Origin: Microvirga lotononidis
GTDB taxonomy: Bacteria; Pseudomonadota; Alphaproteobacteria; Rhizobiales; Beijerinckiaceae
NCBI RefSeq assembly: GCF_034627025.1
Contig: NZ_CP141048.1
Location: 4,602,001 to 4,666,000, forward strand
Direction: 5' to 3'
Length of the DNA stretch: 64,000 bases
Shown: positions 43,604-51,732 of the stretch, one piece after another
How positions within the stretch are numbered: position 1 is the stretch's first letter
How the letters are laid out: each line of letters opens with the position of its first letter
Notes under the pieces: generated by a model
Databases searched by the model: none
The model's input: the letters and a program-made list of their open reading frames with translations, nothing else
What the model was told of the DNA's origin: nothing
Program-made: the position numbers and the translations under genes

Positions 43604-44012
43604 AGTCGCCTCTGATCCCGTTGTCCTATGACCAGCCGCCGGAGTGGCTACCAGTGCCCACGCAATCGCCGACATACCGACATTGCTTAATTTGGACCTC
43701 GCGGGGTCGTCTGCTTGACCCGTTGAGCCAATGTTTTGACAATTTGGGACGAGGCCGTATCGCCTCGCGGCGAAGGTGGTGACTGGATTGCTACCGCCTT
43801 CTTCGACGACCGCTTTGACATTTCGCAAGCTGGTCGACGTCCCTCGGAAGTTCGGCTCGTGAGGGGCAGAGGTGCCACAACTTCCGCAACACCGATCGTA
43901 TTTCATCGGTCAGCCGGTAGATGCGTCCGTCATCTTGGCGCTCGGTAGAGCGGTTTGAGGCGGACGATGACACAGTTCCGCCACAAACAAAGGCGAATTG
44001 ACCTTAGCAATG
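43604..44012. other. Divergent intergenic region pta / glycine riboswitch 1
   Basis: 409 bases that should hold promoters for the minus-strand metabolic array and for the riboswitch-led transcript. Short open frames occur on both strands but none resembles a known protein. No clear promoter boxes were found. Confidence 0.4.
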
Positions 44013-44192
44013 AGCGGGAGAGAGCCAGTCCGCTGGCCGCCGAAGGAGCAACTGCCCCGGAAACTCTCAGGCACCAAGGACCGCTTCATTGTCTGACACT
44101 CTGAAAAGTGGAGCATCTTGCTCCCGCCCATGGTGAAAGTCGCCGCCGGCTCCCCTGGCTGCGATGAAGCTCTCAGGCCAATGACAGAGGGG
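44013..44192 (+). ncRNA. Tandem glycine riboswitch 1 (gcvT element, two aptamers)
   Basis: Aptamer 1 (44013-44085): P1 stem AGCGG/CCGCT, GGGAGAG, the core CCGAAGGAGCAA and AACTCTCAGGCACC. Aptamer 2 (about 44096-44192): ACTCTGAAAAG, then GATGAAGCTCTCAGGCC and ATGACAGAGGG. This is the classic cooperative glycine riboswitch with linker. It points toward the PBP1a gene at 44529, about 340 bases downstream. The gcv genes usually controlled by this element are absent. A GGCTCC/GGAGCC stem follows without a T-run, so control may be on translation or by a more distant platform. Confidence 0.9.
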
Positions 44193-44237
44193 GCTCCCGC
44201 CGTAGCATCGACAGCGGCCCATGACGGAGCCTGACAA

Positions 44238-44336
44238 ATGCCCTCCCCAGCACCCACAATCCACGACACGTCGCATCCGCCGAGACATTCGTTAAGGCAT
44301 CCAATGCGTCAAATGCTGGCGCATCTGCGCTGCTGA
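44238..44336 (+). CDS. Possible leader ORF after glycine riboswitch 1
   Basis: A 32-codon frame starting MPSPAPTIHDTSH. Its start context, GGAG-N8-ATG, is repeated exactly after the second riboswitch although the encoded peptides differ. It may be a leader peptide or a start region left from a lost gene. Confidence 0.2.
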   Translation: MPSPAPTIHDTSHPPRHSLRHPMRQMLAHLRC

Positions 44337-44350
44337 CGCGCTAAGCTTTC

Positions 44351-44584
44351 TCACTCGCGCCGATTTATCATCTCGACGGCACGCATCGCGTGCTGCGTGA
44401 ACGCGGCTGCCCGATCGCTCGGAATCCGCACGCGGTCGCGCGCGGGAAGGTTCTCAACGCCTCCTTTCATCATCGTGCGCGAGTCTTCGTGACAGCGCTG
44501 GAACTCGCTCAAAACCTCGGGGCTCGCGATGCGCTTCGTTCTCCGCTTCATCGGCTTTGCCGCAGCCTTGGCCTCACTCGCCAT
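44351..44584 (-). CDS. Possible small protein antisense to the PBP1a leader
   Basis: A 77-codon frame with GC-rich third positions and natural composition (RIASPEVLSEFQRCHEDS, then FTQHAMRAVEMINRRE). It overlaps the start of the PBP1a gene by 56 bases on the other strand (23 if an internal ATG at 44551 is used). No homologue is known to me. It may be real or a mirror of leader sequence. Confidence 0.3.
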   Translation of the reverse strand: MASEAKAAAKPMKRRTKRIASPEVLSEFQRCHEDSRTMMKGGVENLPARDRVRIPSDRAAAFTQHAMRAVEMINRRE

Positions 44585-46943
44585 GGTCAGCGTCGCGCTG
44601 GCCGTCGGATTCGTCCTATGGCACCTCTCTTCCGATCTGCCCGACCACGCAGAGCTCGCGCGCTATGAACCCGCGATGACGACGCGCCTGCATGCCGCCG
44701 ACGGAAGAATAATCGCCGAATATGCGCGCGAGAACCGACTGTACCTGCCCCTGGCAGCCATGCCGCGGCGGATCACCGCCGCCTTCCTGTCGGCGGAAGA
44801 CAGACATTTTTACGAGCACAACGGGATCGATCTCATGGGCATCGGTCGTGCACTGCTCGCCAATCTCGCGAGCAACGCAGGTCGGCCGCAAGGAGCATCG
44901 ACGATTACACAGCAGGTCGCCAAGAACATCCTCCTGTCACGCGAGCAGACCTACAGCCGCAAACTCAAGGAAATCCTGCTCGCCTTCCGGATCGAGGAGA
45001 CATTCACCAAGGACCGTATTCTCGAACTCTACCTGAACGAGATCTATTTCGGCATGGGACACTACGGGATTGCTGCGGCTGCGTTGGGGTACTTCGACAA
45101 ATCCGTCCATGAATTGAGCCTGGCGGAGATCGCCTATCTCGCCGCCCTTCCGAAGGGACCGAACAACTACCATCCGCTCCGCCGGCCCGAGGCGGCAATG
45201 AACCGCCGCAATTGGGTTTTGGAGCGTATGGCTGCCAACGGCTATATCGGGCAAGACGAGGCTGATGTGGCAATGGAAGAGGCGCTCGTCGTCAATCCGC
45301 GCACAGTATCGCCCCATGAAACTCACGCAGACTACTTCGCCGAGGAGGTCCGGCGTGAACTCGCGAACCGCTACGGTGAAGCGGCCCTCTATGAGGGCGG
45401 GATGTCCGTTCGAACGACGCTCGACCCGAAGATGCAGGCTGCAGCCCGTAAGAGTCTTGTGGATGGCTTGGTCAGCTTCGACGAGACCCGGGGCTGGCGC
45501 GGAACAGCCGTCCGACTTCCCTCGGTGGAAGGAGATTGGGGCCTGAAGCTTGCTGAGCTGCCGACATTCGAGGACATCCGCCCCTGGCGACAGGCTGTCG
45601 TTCTCTCGGTCGACGCGAAGAGCGCTCGTATAGGTCTGCGACCGGACAGGGATGCTGCCGGTGAGATCGAGGCCCCGCGCTTTATAGGGCGGATTACGGG
45701 CCAAGGGATACGCTGGACGGGAAAAAGCCGCATGGGCGACGTTCTACGCGTCGGCGACATCGTTCATGTCGAGCCCTTCAGGAAAGCTTCGAACGAGTAC
45801 CGCTTGAGGCAGATCCCCGAAATCTCCGGAGCCTTGGTCGCGCTGGAGCCCGACACGGGGCGCATCCGCGCCATGGTGGGCGGCTTCTCGTTTCGTCAGA
45901 ACGAGTTCAACCGTGCCACCCAGGCTTGGCGCCAACCAGGCTCGACCTTCAAAGCGATCGTCTATGCGGCAGCCTTGGACAACGGTTACACGCCTTCGAG
46001 CCTCGTTCTCGATGCGCCTTTGTCCATTACGCAGGGTGCTGGACAGGCCCCATGGTCCCCGGTCAACCACAACGGGCGCTACGACGGCCCGTCCACGCTT
46101 CGCATGGGGCTCGAGCGTTCCAAGAACGTAATGACAGTCAGGCTCGCACGTGACATCGGCATGCCGCTCATCGCCGACTATGCGCGCCGCTTGGGCGTCC
46201 AAGACGATCTGCCGCCGCTGCTTTCGATGGCGCTGGGCGCCGGTGAAACCACGGTGCTGCGGATGACGACGGCCTACGCGATGCTCGTCAATGGTGGCCG
46301 TTACATCCGACCGACCCTCATCGAGCACATTCAGGACCGGCATGGGACCACGATTTTCCGGCATGACCAGCGGTCATGCTCCGGCTGCTCCATACGCCCC
46401 TGGAGCAACCAGCCGGCTCCTAATCCAAATGACAAGACAGAACAGGTGATCGATCCGCTCACCGCCTATCAGGTGACCTCCCTCCTCCAGGGCGTCGTCG
46501 AGCGCACGTTGCCGCGTGTATTCTCAGGCTTCGACAGGCCGCTCGCGGGAAAGACCGGCACGACCAACGATGCTAGGGATTTGTGGTTCGTCGGCTCCAC
46601 GCCGGAACTCGCCGTTGGCGTTTTCCTAGGATCTGATCGGCCCCGCTCGATGGGGAAGTCCGCCTACGGCTCCGGATATGCAGCACCCATTGCCCGAGCG
46701 TTCCTCGAGCAGGCGCTCGCAGGCAAGCCCCACACCGCCTTTCGTGTTCCGTCTGGGATCAAACTGATCCCGGTCGATCCTTACACTGGCAAGCGCACCG
46801 CCACTCGCAATGCAATTCTTGAGGCGTTCAAGCCGGGCACGGAGCCGCCGGTGGCTGAGCCTCCAGCCGTTGCCGACGAGCTGCCGACCGGCATCTCGGC
46901 CTGGGAGGCCCACACCCCTCCCGGCTTCATCCACCTCCAATGA
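44529..46943 (+). CDS. mrcA: Penicillin-binding protein 1A (bifunctional transglycosylase/transpeptidase)
   Basis: An 804-residue class A PBP that polymerises and crosslinks peptidoglycan in the periplasm, anchored by an N-terminal helix (FAAALASLAMVSVALAVGFV). The glycosyltransferase domain shows SAEDRHFYEHNGID, GASTITQQVAKNILL and KEILLAFRIEETFTKDRILE. The transpeptidase domain shows S-x-x-K in RQPGSTFKAIVYAA, S-x-N in ERSKNV and K-T-G-T in AGKTGTTNDA. Shorter than many PBP1A. It follows a glycine riboswitch and is followed after 18 bases by an FtsI-like gene, suggesting glycine-responsive wall synthesis. Confidence 0.95.
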   Translation: MRFVLRFIGFAAALASLAMVSVALAVGFVLWHLSSDLPDHAELARYEPAMTTRLHAADGRIIAEYARENRLYLPLAAMPRRITAAFLSAEDRHFYEHNGIDLMGIGRALLANLASNAGRPQGASTITQQVAKNILLSREQTYSRKLKEILLAFRIEETFTKDRILELYLNEIYFGMGHYGIAAAALGYFDKSVHELSLAEIAYLAALPKGPNNYHPLRRPEAAMNRRNWVLERMAANGYIGQDEADVAMEEALVVNPRTVSPHETHADYFAEEVRRELANRYGEAALYEGGMSVRTTLDPKMQAAARKSLVDGLVSFDETRGWRGTAVRLPSVEGDWGLKLAELPTFEDIRPWRQAVVLSVDAKSARIGLRPDRDAAGEIEAPRFIGRITGQGIRWTGKSRMGDVLRVGDIVHVEPFRKASNEYRLRQIPEISGALVALEPDTGRIRAMVGGFSFRQNEFNRATQAWRQPGSTFKAIVYAAALDNGYTPSSLVLDAPLSITQGAGQAPWSPVNHNGRYDGPSTLRMGLERSKNVMTVRLARDIGMPLIADYARRLGVQDDLPPLLSMALGAGETTVLRMTTAYAMLVNGGRYIRPTLIEHIQDRHGTTIFRHDQRSCSGCSIRPWSNQPAPNPNDKTEQVIDPLTAYQVTSLLQGVVERTLPRVFSGFDRPLAGKTGTTNDARDLWFVGSTPELAVGVFLGSDRPRSMGKSAYGSGYAAPIARAFLEQALAGKPHTAFRVPSGIKLIPVDPYTGKRTATRNAILEAFKPGTEPPVAEPPAVADELPTGISAWEAHTPPGFIHLQ

Positions 46944-46961
46944 TGCGCGTCGGGTAAAGCG

Positions 46962-48599
46962 ATGGCAGGTTCTCCGTTCAGGCTCGCGATCGACCGCGCT
47001 CCCGGCCGTATCCGGCTGGCGACTTATGGGTTCACTGCCCTGTTTTCCATGATTGCCGTGCAGCTCGTCACCCTTGGTCTCGAACCATATGAGCCGCGCG
47101 CGGTCTCCCCGAACCCAATCGCGCAGGTGAGGCCCGAAATCATCGACCGCAACGGCATCGTTCTTGCCAAGGACCTCGACCTCTTCTCCGTCTACGCCGA
47201 ACCGCGGCGGATCATCGACATTGACGAGGCGGTGGAAGGACTGACCGAGGTGTTCAATGACATCGATCCGGGGGAGCTGCGCCGCAAGCTTATGTCGGGA
47301 TCGGGTTTCGCATGGATCAGGCGCTCGATCGCGCCTTCCGTCGCAGACCGGGTCTGGTCGCTCGGCTTAGCCGGAATTCACCTCCGGCGGGAACCGACAC
47401 GTGTTTACCCCAACGGGGCTGCCGCAGCTCATGTTCTTGGGGCTGTCGACATCGACAACCGGGGCGTGGCCGGCATCGAGACATGGATCGACGCCACTTC
47501 GAGTGCACATGAACCTGAATCCACCAAGGCAATGGGGGACGTTACCAGCCCGAGCGTCCGGCTCAGCATCGATCTCCGCATCCAGCACATCTACGCAGAG
47601 CACCTTCGCTCCGCACTTCGGACCTACGACGCTATCGGGGCGGCAGGCCTCGTCCTCGACGTCACCAATGGAGAGATCATCGCCCTTGTGTCGTTACCCG
47701 ACTTCGATCCGAATGATCCGGGGCTGGCGCTGCATCCGGACCGCATCAATCGGATGCAGGTCGGCCGCTATGAAATGGGTTCGATCTACAAGGCCCTGAC
47801 GACCGCGCTCGCATTGGACACCGGGCTGTTCACGCTCGATTCCACCTTCGATGCCAGCCGACCGCTTTCCATCGGCGGCGCCAGCATCGATGATTTTCGT
47901 GGCAAGAGGCGGGTCCTGACCCTGCCCGAGAGCTTCATCTACTCGTCGAACATCGCCATGGGCCAAATGGCGCTGGCCATCGGCGCGCCCAGGATCCAGT
48001 CCTTCTTGAAGGTGCTGGGACAATACGACAGGATCAAAACGGAACTCTCGGAGAGTTCCACTCCAATCGTACCGTCGCGGTGGAGCAACGTTACGACCGC
48101 GACGGTTGCCTTCGGCCACGGCATCGCAGTCACGCCACTTCAGGGGGCCATGGCCTTGGCTGCATTGGTAAACGGCGGGAATGTGATCACTCCTACCTTC
48201 CTGGCCGAACGCGGGCTCGGCGAGCGCCTGCGCGCCCAAGGCGTTGTCAAGCCTGAAACCGCTGCGATCTTGCGCGACCTGATGCGCCTGAATGTCGAGG
48301 CCGGATCGGCTCGCCGGGCGGCGCTTGATCCCATCCGGATCGGCGGTAAGACAGGAACATCCGAGAAGGTGGTCGGCGGTGTCTACTCCAAGGAGAAAGT
48401 CATGACGTTCTTCGTCGGGGTCGCCCCTATCGACTCGCCGCGTTACCTGTTCCTGACGATCCTTGATGAACCGAGCGGTCTGCCGGAAACCTTTGGTTTT
48501 CGCACGTCGGGATGGAACGCCGTTCCAGTAACCCGGCGCGTCATGGGCGAAGCCCTGCCCTTGCTAGGCATTCCGTCCTGGACCACTTTGGCAAACTGA
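46962..48599 (+). CDS. FtsI/PBP2-like peptidoglycan D,D-transpeptidase (class B PBP)
   Basis: A 545-residue monofunctional transpeptidase with one N-terminal membrane helix (FTALFSMIAVQLVTLGL) and a PBP dimerisation region (VRPEIIDRNGIVLAKDLDLF). The active-site motifs are S-x-x-K in YEMGSIYKALT, SSN in FIYSSNIAM and K-T-G-T in GGKTGTSEK. It is similar to FtsI but not in a dcw division cluster, so it is probably a second, condition-specific copy. Co-transcribed with PBP1A upstream and the TRIC-type protein downstream. Confidence 0.9.
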   Translation: MAGSPFRLAIDRAPGRIRLATYGFTALFSMIAVQLVTLGLEPYEPRAVSPNPIAQVRPEIIDRNGIVLAKDLDLFSVYAEPRRIIDIDEAVEGLTEVFNDIDPGELRRKLMSGSGFAWIRRSIAPSVADRVWSLGLAGIHLRREPTRVYPNGAAAAHVLGAVDIDNRGVAGIETWIDATSSAHEPESTKAMGDVTSPSVRLSIDLRIQHIYAEHLRSALRTYDAIGAAGLVLDVTNGEIIALVSLPDFDPNDPGLALHPDRINRMQVGRYEMGSIYKALTTALALDTGLFTLDSTFDASRPLSIGGASIDDFRGKRRVLTLPESFIYSSNIAMGQMALAIGAPRIQSFLKVLGQYDRIKTELSESSTPIVPSRWSNVTTATVAFGHGIAVTPLQGAMALAALVNGGNVITPTFLAERGLGERLRAQGVVKPETAAILRDLMRLNVEAGSARRAALDPIRIGGKTGTSEKVVGGVYSKEKVMTFFVGVAPIDSPRYLFLTILDEPSGLPETFGFRTSGWNAVPVTRRVMGEALPLLGIPSWTTLAN

Positions 48600-48629
48600 T
48601 CCCGGAATCTCATGATGGATTTCTGACTG

Positions 48630-49277
48630 ATGTTCGACACCTTCACCGCCTTGCTCGACTGGTTCGGGATCATCGTCTTCGCCACCACCGGAGCGCTGGT
48701 TGCCTCGCGCAAGCAGATGGATCTGGTTGGCTTCGTGCTCCTCGGCACTGCCACCGGGATCGGCGGCGGAACGATCCGGGATACACTGATCAACGCGCTT
48801 CCTGTCTTCTGGGTACGGGAGCCGGCCTACCTGATCACTTGTGTGCTCGTATCCTCCACTGTGTTCTTTCTCGCCCATGTTCCACAGTCGCGGCTCAAGC
48901 TCCTGCTGTGGTGCGACGCAGTCGGCATGGCTTTATTCGCGGTGACCGGGGCCGAGAAGGCGCTGCTGGCGGACGCAGGTGTCATCGTCGCTGTCGCCAT
49001 GGGTGTCATCACGGCCACCTTCGGTGGCATCGTCAGGGATATCCTAGGTGGCGAGAGCCCGGTCATACTCAGCCGCGAGATCTATGTGTCGGCGGCGCTG
49101 GGCGGGGCGACGATCTTCGTGACCGGGGTCTCGGTCGGCATTTCGCGTGAGTTCTCGCTCGCCAGCGGCTTCCTGGCTGCATTCACGATCCGAGCGGCGG
49201 CGCTGCGGTGGAACTGGTCTCTTCCGCGCTACCGGCCTCGGCCCGGACGCACGCGGGATGAGATCAATCGCAGTTGA
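48630..49277 (+). CDS. TRIC/UPF0126 family membrane protein (glycine-transporter type)
   Basis: A 215-residue inner-membrane protein with about seven helices and the internal duplication of this family: LVGFVLLGTATGIGGGTIRD and GVITATFGGIVRDILGG, each with the G-G-x-x-R-D motif. Members of this family are frequently placed behind glycine riboswitches and are annotated as glycine transporters or trimeric cation channels. Here it is the third gene behind riboswitch 1 (30 bases after the FtsI-like gene). It could export or import glycine. Confidence 0.9.
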   Translation: MFDTFTALLDWFGIIVFATTGALVASRKQMDLVGFVLLGTATGIGGGTIRDTLINALPVFWVREPAYLITCVLVSSTVFFLAHVPQSRLKLLLWCDAVGMALFAVTGAEKALLADAGVIVAVAMGVITATFGGIVRDILGGESPVILSREIYVSAALGGATIFVTGVSVGISREFSLASGFLAAFTIRAAALRWNWSLPRYRPRPGRTRDEINRS

Positions 49278-49396
49278 TCTGACCCGTGACGGAGCATGTA
49301 ACCTGTGCCCCTTTCGCAACAGGCTGTGCCCTTCGAGATGCCTCGTTTGAAATCTCACAATTCTGCCTCAAACTGTTTTAATGTGCGGGGCACTGC

Positions 49397-49577
49397 AAGC
49401 GGGAGAGAGCCAGCGTGCTGGCCGCCGAAGGAGCAACCGCCCCGGAAACTCTCAGGCACCAAGAACCGCTTGTTGGTGAAACACTCTGAAAAGCGGAGCA
49501 TCGCGCTCCCGCCCACGGTGTAAGTCGTCGCCGGTTCCCTGGCTGCGATGAAGCTCTCAGGCCAATGACAGAGGGGG
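49397..49577 (+). ncRNA. Tandem glycine riboswitch 2 (gcvT element, two aptamers)
   Basis: Nearly identical to 44013-44192. Aptamer 1: P1 AAGCGG (49397-49402) / CCGCTT (49466-49471), CCGAAGGAGCAA, AACTCTCAGGCACC. Aptamer 2: ACTCTGAAAAGCGGAGC, GATGAAGCTCTCAGGCC, ATGACAGAGGG. It is followed by an intrinsic terminator (49575-49608), so glycine binding probably controls read-through into the L,D-transpeptidase gene at 49836. Confidence 0.92.
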
Positions 49578-49608
49578 CTCGCTTGCGATCTGCGTGCGGA
49601 GCCCTTTT
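49575..49608 (+). terminator. Expression-platform terminator of glycine riboswitch 2
   Basis: GGGCTC (49575-49580) pairs with GAGCCC (49599-49604) and four Ts follow. The left arm touches the last bases of aptamer 2, so folding of the aptamer and terminator are likely to compete. Confidence 0.6.
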
Positions 49609-49620
49609 GGAGCCTGAAGA

Positions 49621-49698
49621 ATGCCTATCCTGCCGATTCATCTGCGGACTTTCGCCAACGACATCCTCTGTAAACCGGCGCCAATTATCGCCGCCTGA
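49621..49698 (+). CDS. Possible leader ORF after glycine riboswitch 2
   Basis: A 25-codon frame starting MPILPIHLRTFAND, preceded by GGAG-N8-ATG as after riboswitch 1. The peptides differ, so conservation of the start context, not the product, is the observation. Confidence 0.2.
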   Translation: MPILPIHLRTFANDILCKPAPIIAA

Positions 49699-49835
49699 TC
49701 CGCTGCCGCACGACGCCGGCTCCGCGCTGGTGTGACTGCGCATGCGCGCTGCCCAGGATTTATTCAGCGCAACGGCGGCCGCGGGCTTCTGTGTCTCATC
49801 CCCTCAGCTCTTATTCAAAAAAGCAACCCATCCTC

Positions 49836-50558
49836 ATGACTTCTTTCCGTCTTCTCCTCCGTCGACTTCCATCCATGCGTGCCAAGGTGATCGGTATGAC
49901 GATGCTTGCTTCGGCACTCGCGGGTTGCATCTCCACACAGACGCCTCAGAATGCGGATCTCAAGTCGCCGCATCCGACCTACGTCGCTATGTACGGACCA
50001 CGGCCGGACGAGAAGTTTCCGCTTCCTGCCACTGATATTTCGTCCGTTGACCCGCAGTTCCTCAGACAGGAGGTCGCTTACAACACCTCGGAGCGCCCCG
50101 GTACCATCGTGGTCGATACGGCCAATCGCTACCTGTACCTCGTACGGGAGAACGGACGCGCGATCCGCTACGGCATCGGCGTGGGAGCCGAGGGCATGAA
50201 GTGGGCTGGGCGGGCGGAAGTGGGCCGCAAGGCGGAGTGGCCCCGCTGGACACCCACCGCTGCAATGATCAAGCGCGATCCCGAGCGTAACAGGCCCTGG
50301 GCGAACGGGATGCCTCCGGGCCCCAACAACCCCTTGGGGCCACGGGCGCTCTATCTCTTCCAGAACGGCCGAGATACCTTGTACCGGATTCACGGCACCA
50401 CCGAGCCCCACACCATCGGCGAGGCGGTGTCGAGCGGCTGTATCCGCATGCTCAATCCCGACATCCTCGACCTCTACAGCCGCGTTCCGGTCAGCAGCCC
50501 GGTCGTCGTTCTCCCCGACACGCGAACGGCCGATATGGGCGTCGAGCAATCCAGCTAA
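49836..50558 (+). CDS. L,D-transpeptidase lipoprotein (YkuD/ErfK type)
   Basis: A 240-residue lipoprotein that makes 3-3 peptidoglycan crosslinks or attaches proteins to peptidoglycan. A signal peptide ends in a lipobox (LASALAGC). The YkuD domain starts at GTIVVDTANRYLYLVRENG and carries the catalytic motif IHGTTEPHTIGEAVSSGCIR with His, Ser-Gly and Cys. ATGs at 49836 and 49875 are both possible starts; a GTG/ATG further up at 49791 is not needed. Located behind glycine riboswitch 2, so its amount is probably tuned by glycine. L,D-crosslinks do not need the D-Ala donor bond that glycine disrupts. Confidence 0.92.
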   Translation: MTSFRLLLRRLPSMRAKVIGMTMLASALAGCISTQTPQNADLKSPHPTYVAMYGPRPDEKFPLPATDISSVDPQFLRQEVAYNTSERPGTIVVDTANRYLYLVRENGRAIRYGIGVGAEGMKWAGRAEVGRKAEWPRWTPTAAMIKRDPERNRPWANGMPPGPNNPLGPRALYLFQNGRDTLYRIHGTTEPHTIGEAVSSGCIRMLNPDILDLYSRVPVSSPVVVLPDTRTADMGVEQSS

Positions 50559-50892
50559 TCGATCGAGCAATGCCCTCATCGAAGCGCGGGTCCTCGCATC
50601 CTCTAGAGCCTGTGGTGGATCCCAAGGCATGCTTGGCCAGCGGCACGGTTCTCCTTCAAGCCAATCTTTATGGCAAGGACTAAGGCCTCTGGTCCGTCCA
50701 TTGTCCTATCCGATCAAGGGTTTGTCCCAAAGTATCAAGCAAATCGATCCTCCGGGAGCAACGATAGCTCATGCGATGCGCGGAGTTGCCGGTTGTCCAA
50801 GCGCAGCTGGCAACATTGAGAGGCTTTGCCTCCGACGGCGCGATGATGGAGTTCGGCGCAGTCGCGCGAAATGATCTCGACAGGAACCTGCC
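50559..50892. other. Intergenic region L,D-transpeptidase / PPK2
   Basis: 334 bases with no supported gene. Open frames here belong to antisense shadows of ppk2. No terminator with a T-run was identified. Confidence 0.4.
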
Positions 50893-51732
50893 ATGAGCCG
50901 ATTGGATGCCATCAAGACGAAACGAGATCCGTCCGAACCACGAAAGGATTCCGCGCCTCCCATGAAGCGGAAGGAGTTCGAGAGCGAGCTGAGAACGCTC
51001 CAGGTCGAACTCGTCCGCCTCCAAACCTGGGTCAAGGCGACGGGCGCGAGGATCATCGTGATCTTCGAGGGCCGCGACACCGCCGGCAAGGGCGGGGTGA
51101 TCAGCCGCATCACCCAGCGCGTCAGCCCCCGGGTGTTTCGGCATATAGCTCTGCCGGCGCCGACCGAGCGCGAGAAGAGCCAGCTCTACATCCAGCGCTA
51201 CATTGCCCAGTTCCCGGCCGCAGGCGAGATCGTGCTGTTCGACCGCTCCTGGTATAACCGGGCCGGAGTCGAGCGCGTCATGGGCTTCTGCACCGACGAT
51301 GAATACGAACGCTTCATGCGACTCGTGCCACCTTTCGAGCGGGAGATCGTCGAGAACGGCATCATCCTGCTCAAGTACTTCCTCGATGTGAGCCAGGACG
51401 AGCAGCGCCGCCGGTTCGCCGATCGGATCGAGGATCCGATCAAGCATTGGAAGCTCAGTCCGATGGACACCGAGTCGGTGCGTCGCTGGTGGGATTACAC
51501 GCTGGCCTACCAGGATATGCTGCGCGCGACCGACACGCCGCATGCTCCCTGGTTCGTCGTGCCATCCGACGACAAGCGCCGCGCACGTCTCAACCTGATT
51601 GCCCATCTGCTGAGCCAGATACCATATAAGCGGATCAAGCTCGACCTGCCGAAGGTCCCGAAGGCCGAGCCGCGGCCAAAGCGCGCCGAGGATGGTCTGC
51701 CGGCCAAGATCGTCGTTCCGACGCGATACTAA
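50893..51732 (+). CDS. ppk2: Polyphosphate kinase 2
   Basis: A 279-residue cytoplasmic kinase that transfers phosphate between polyphosphate and nucleoside diphosphates or monophosphates. The P-loop IIVIFEGRDTAGKGGVI, the FDRSWYNRAGVERVMGF Walker B/lid region and RRRFADRIEDPIKHWKLSP define the single-domain PPK2. The lid and length suit class I, but class assignment needs a tree. The sulfate-transporter frame starts directly after its stop. Confidence 0.95.
   Translation: MSRLDAIKTKRDPSEPRKDSAPPMKRKEFESELRTLQVELVRLQTWVKATGARIIVIFEGRDTAGKGGVISRITQRVSPRVFRHIALPAPTEREKSQLYIQRYIAQFPAAGEIVLFDRSWYNRAGVERVMGFCTDDEYERFMRLVPPFEREIVENGIILLKYFLDVSQDEQRRRFADRIEDPIKHWKLSPMDTESVRRWWDYTLAYQDMLRATDTPHAPWFVVPSDDKRRARLNLIAHLLSQIPYKRIKLDLPKVPKAEPRPKRAEDGLPAKIVVPTRY

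Noticed and set aside
43715..43727. TTGACCCGTTGAG as an FNR/FixK box
   Set aside because: Only the left half-site fits; the right half is not its complement.
43690..43970. Transposase-like fragments upstream of pta
   Set aside because: Short frames on both strands were checked, but no conserved transposase motif could be named.
50680..51606. 308-codon minus-strand frame
   Set aside because: Antisense to ppk2, which has clear catalytic motifs.
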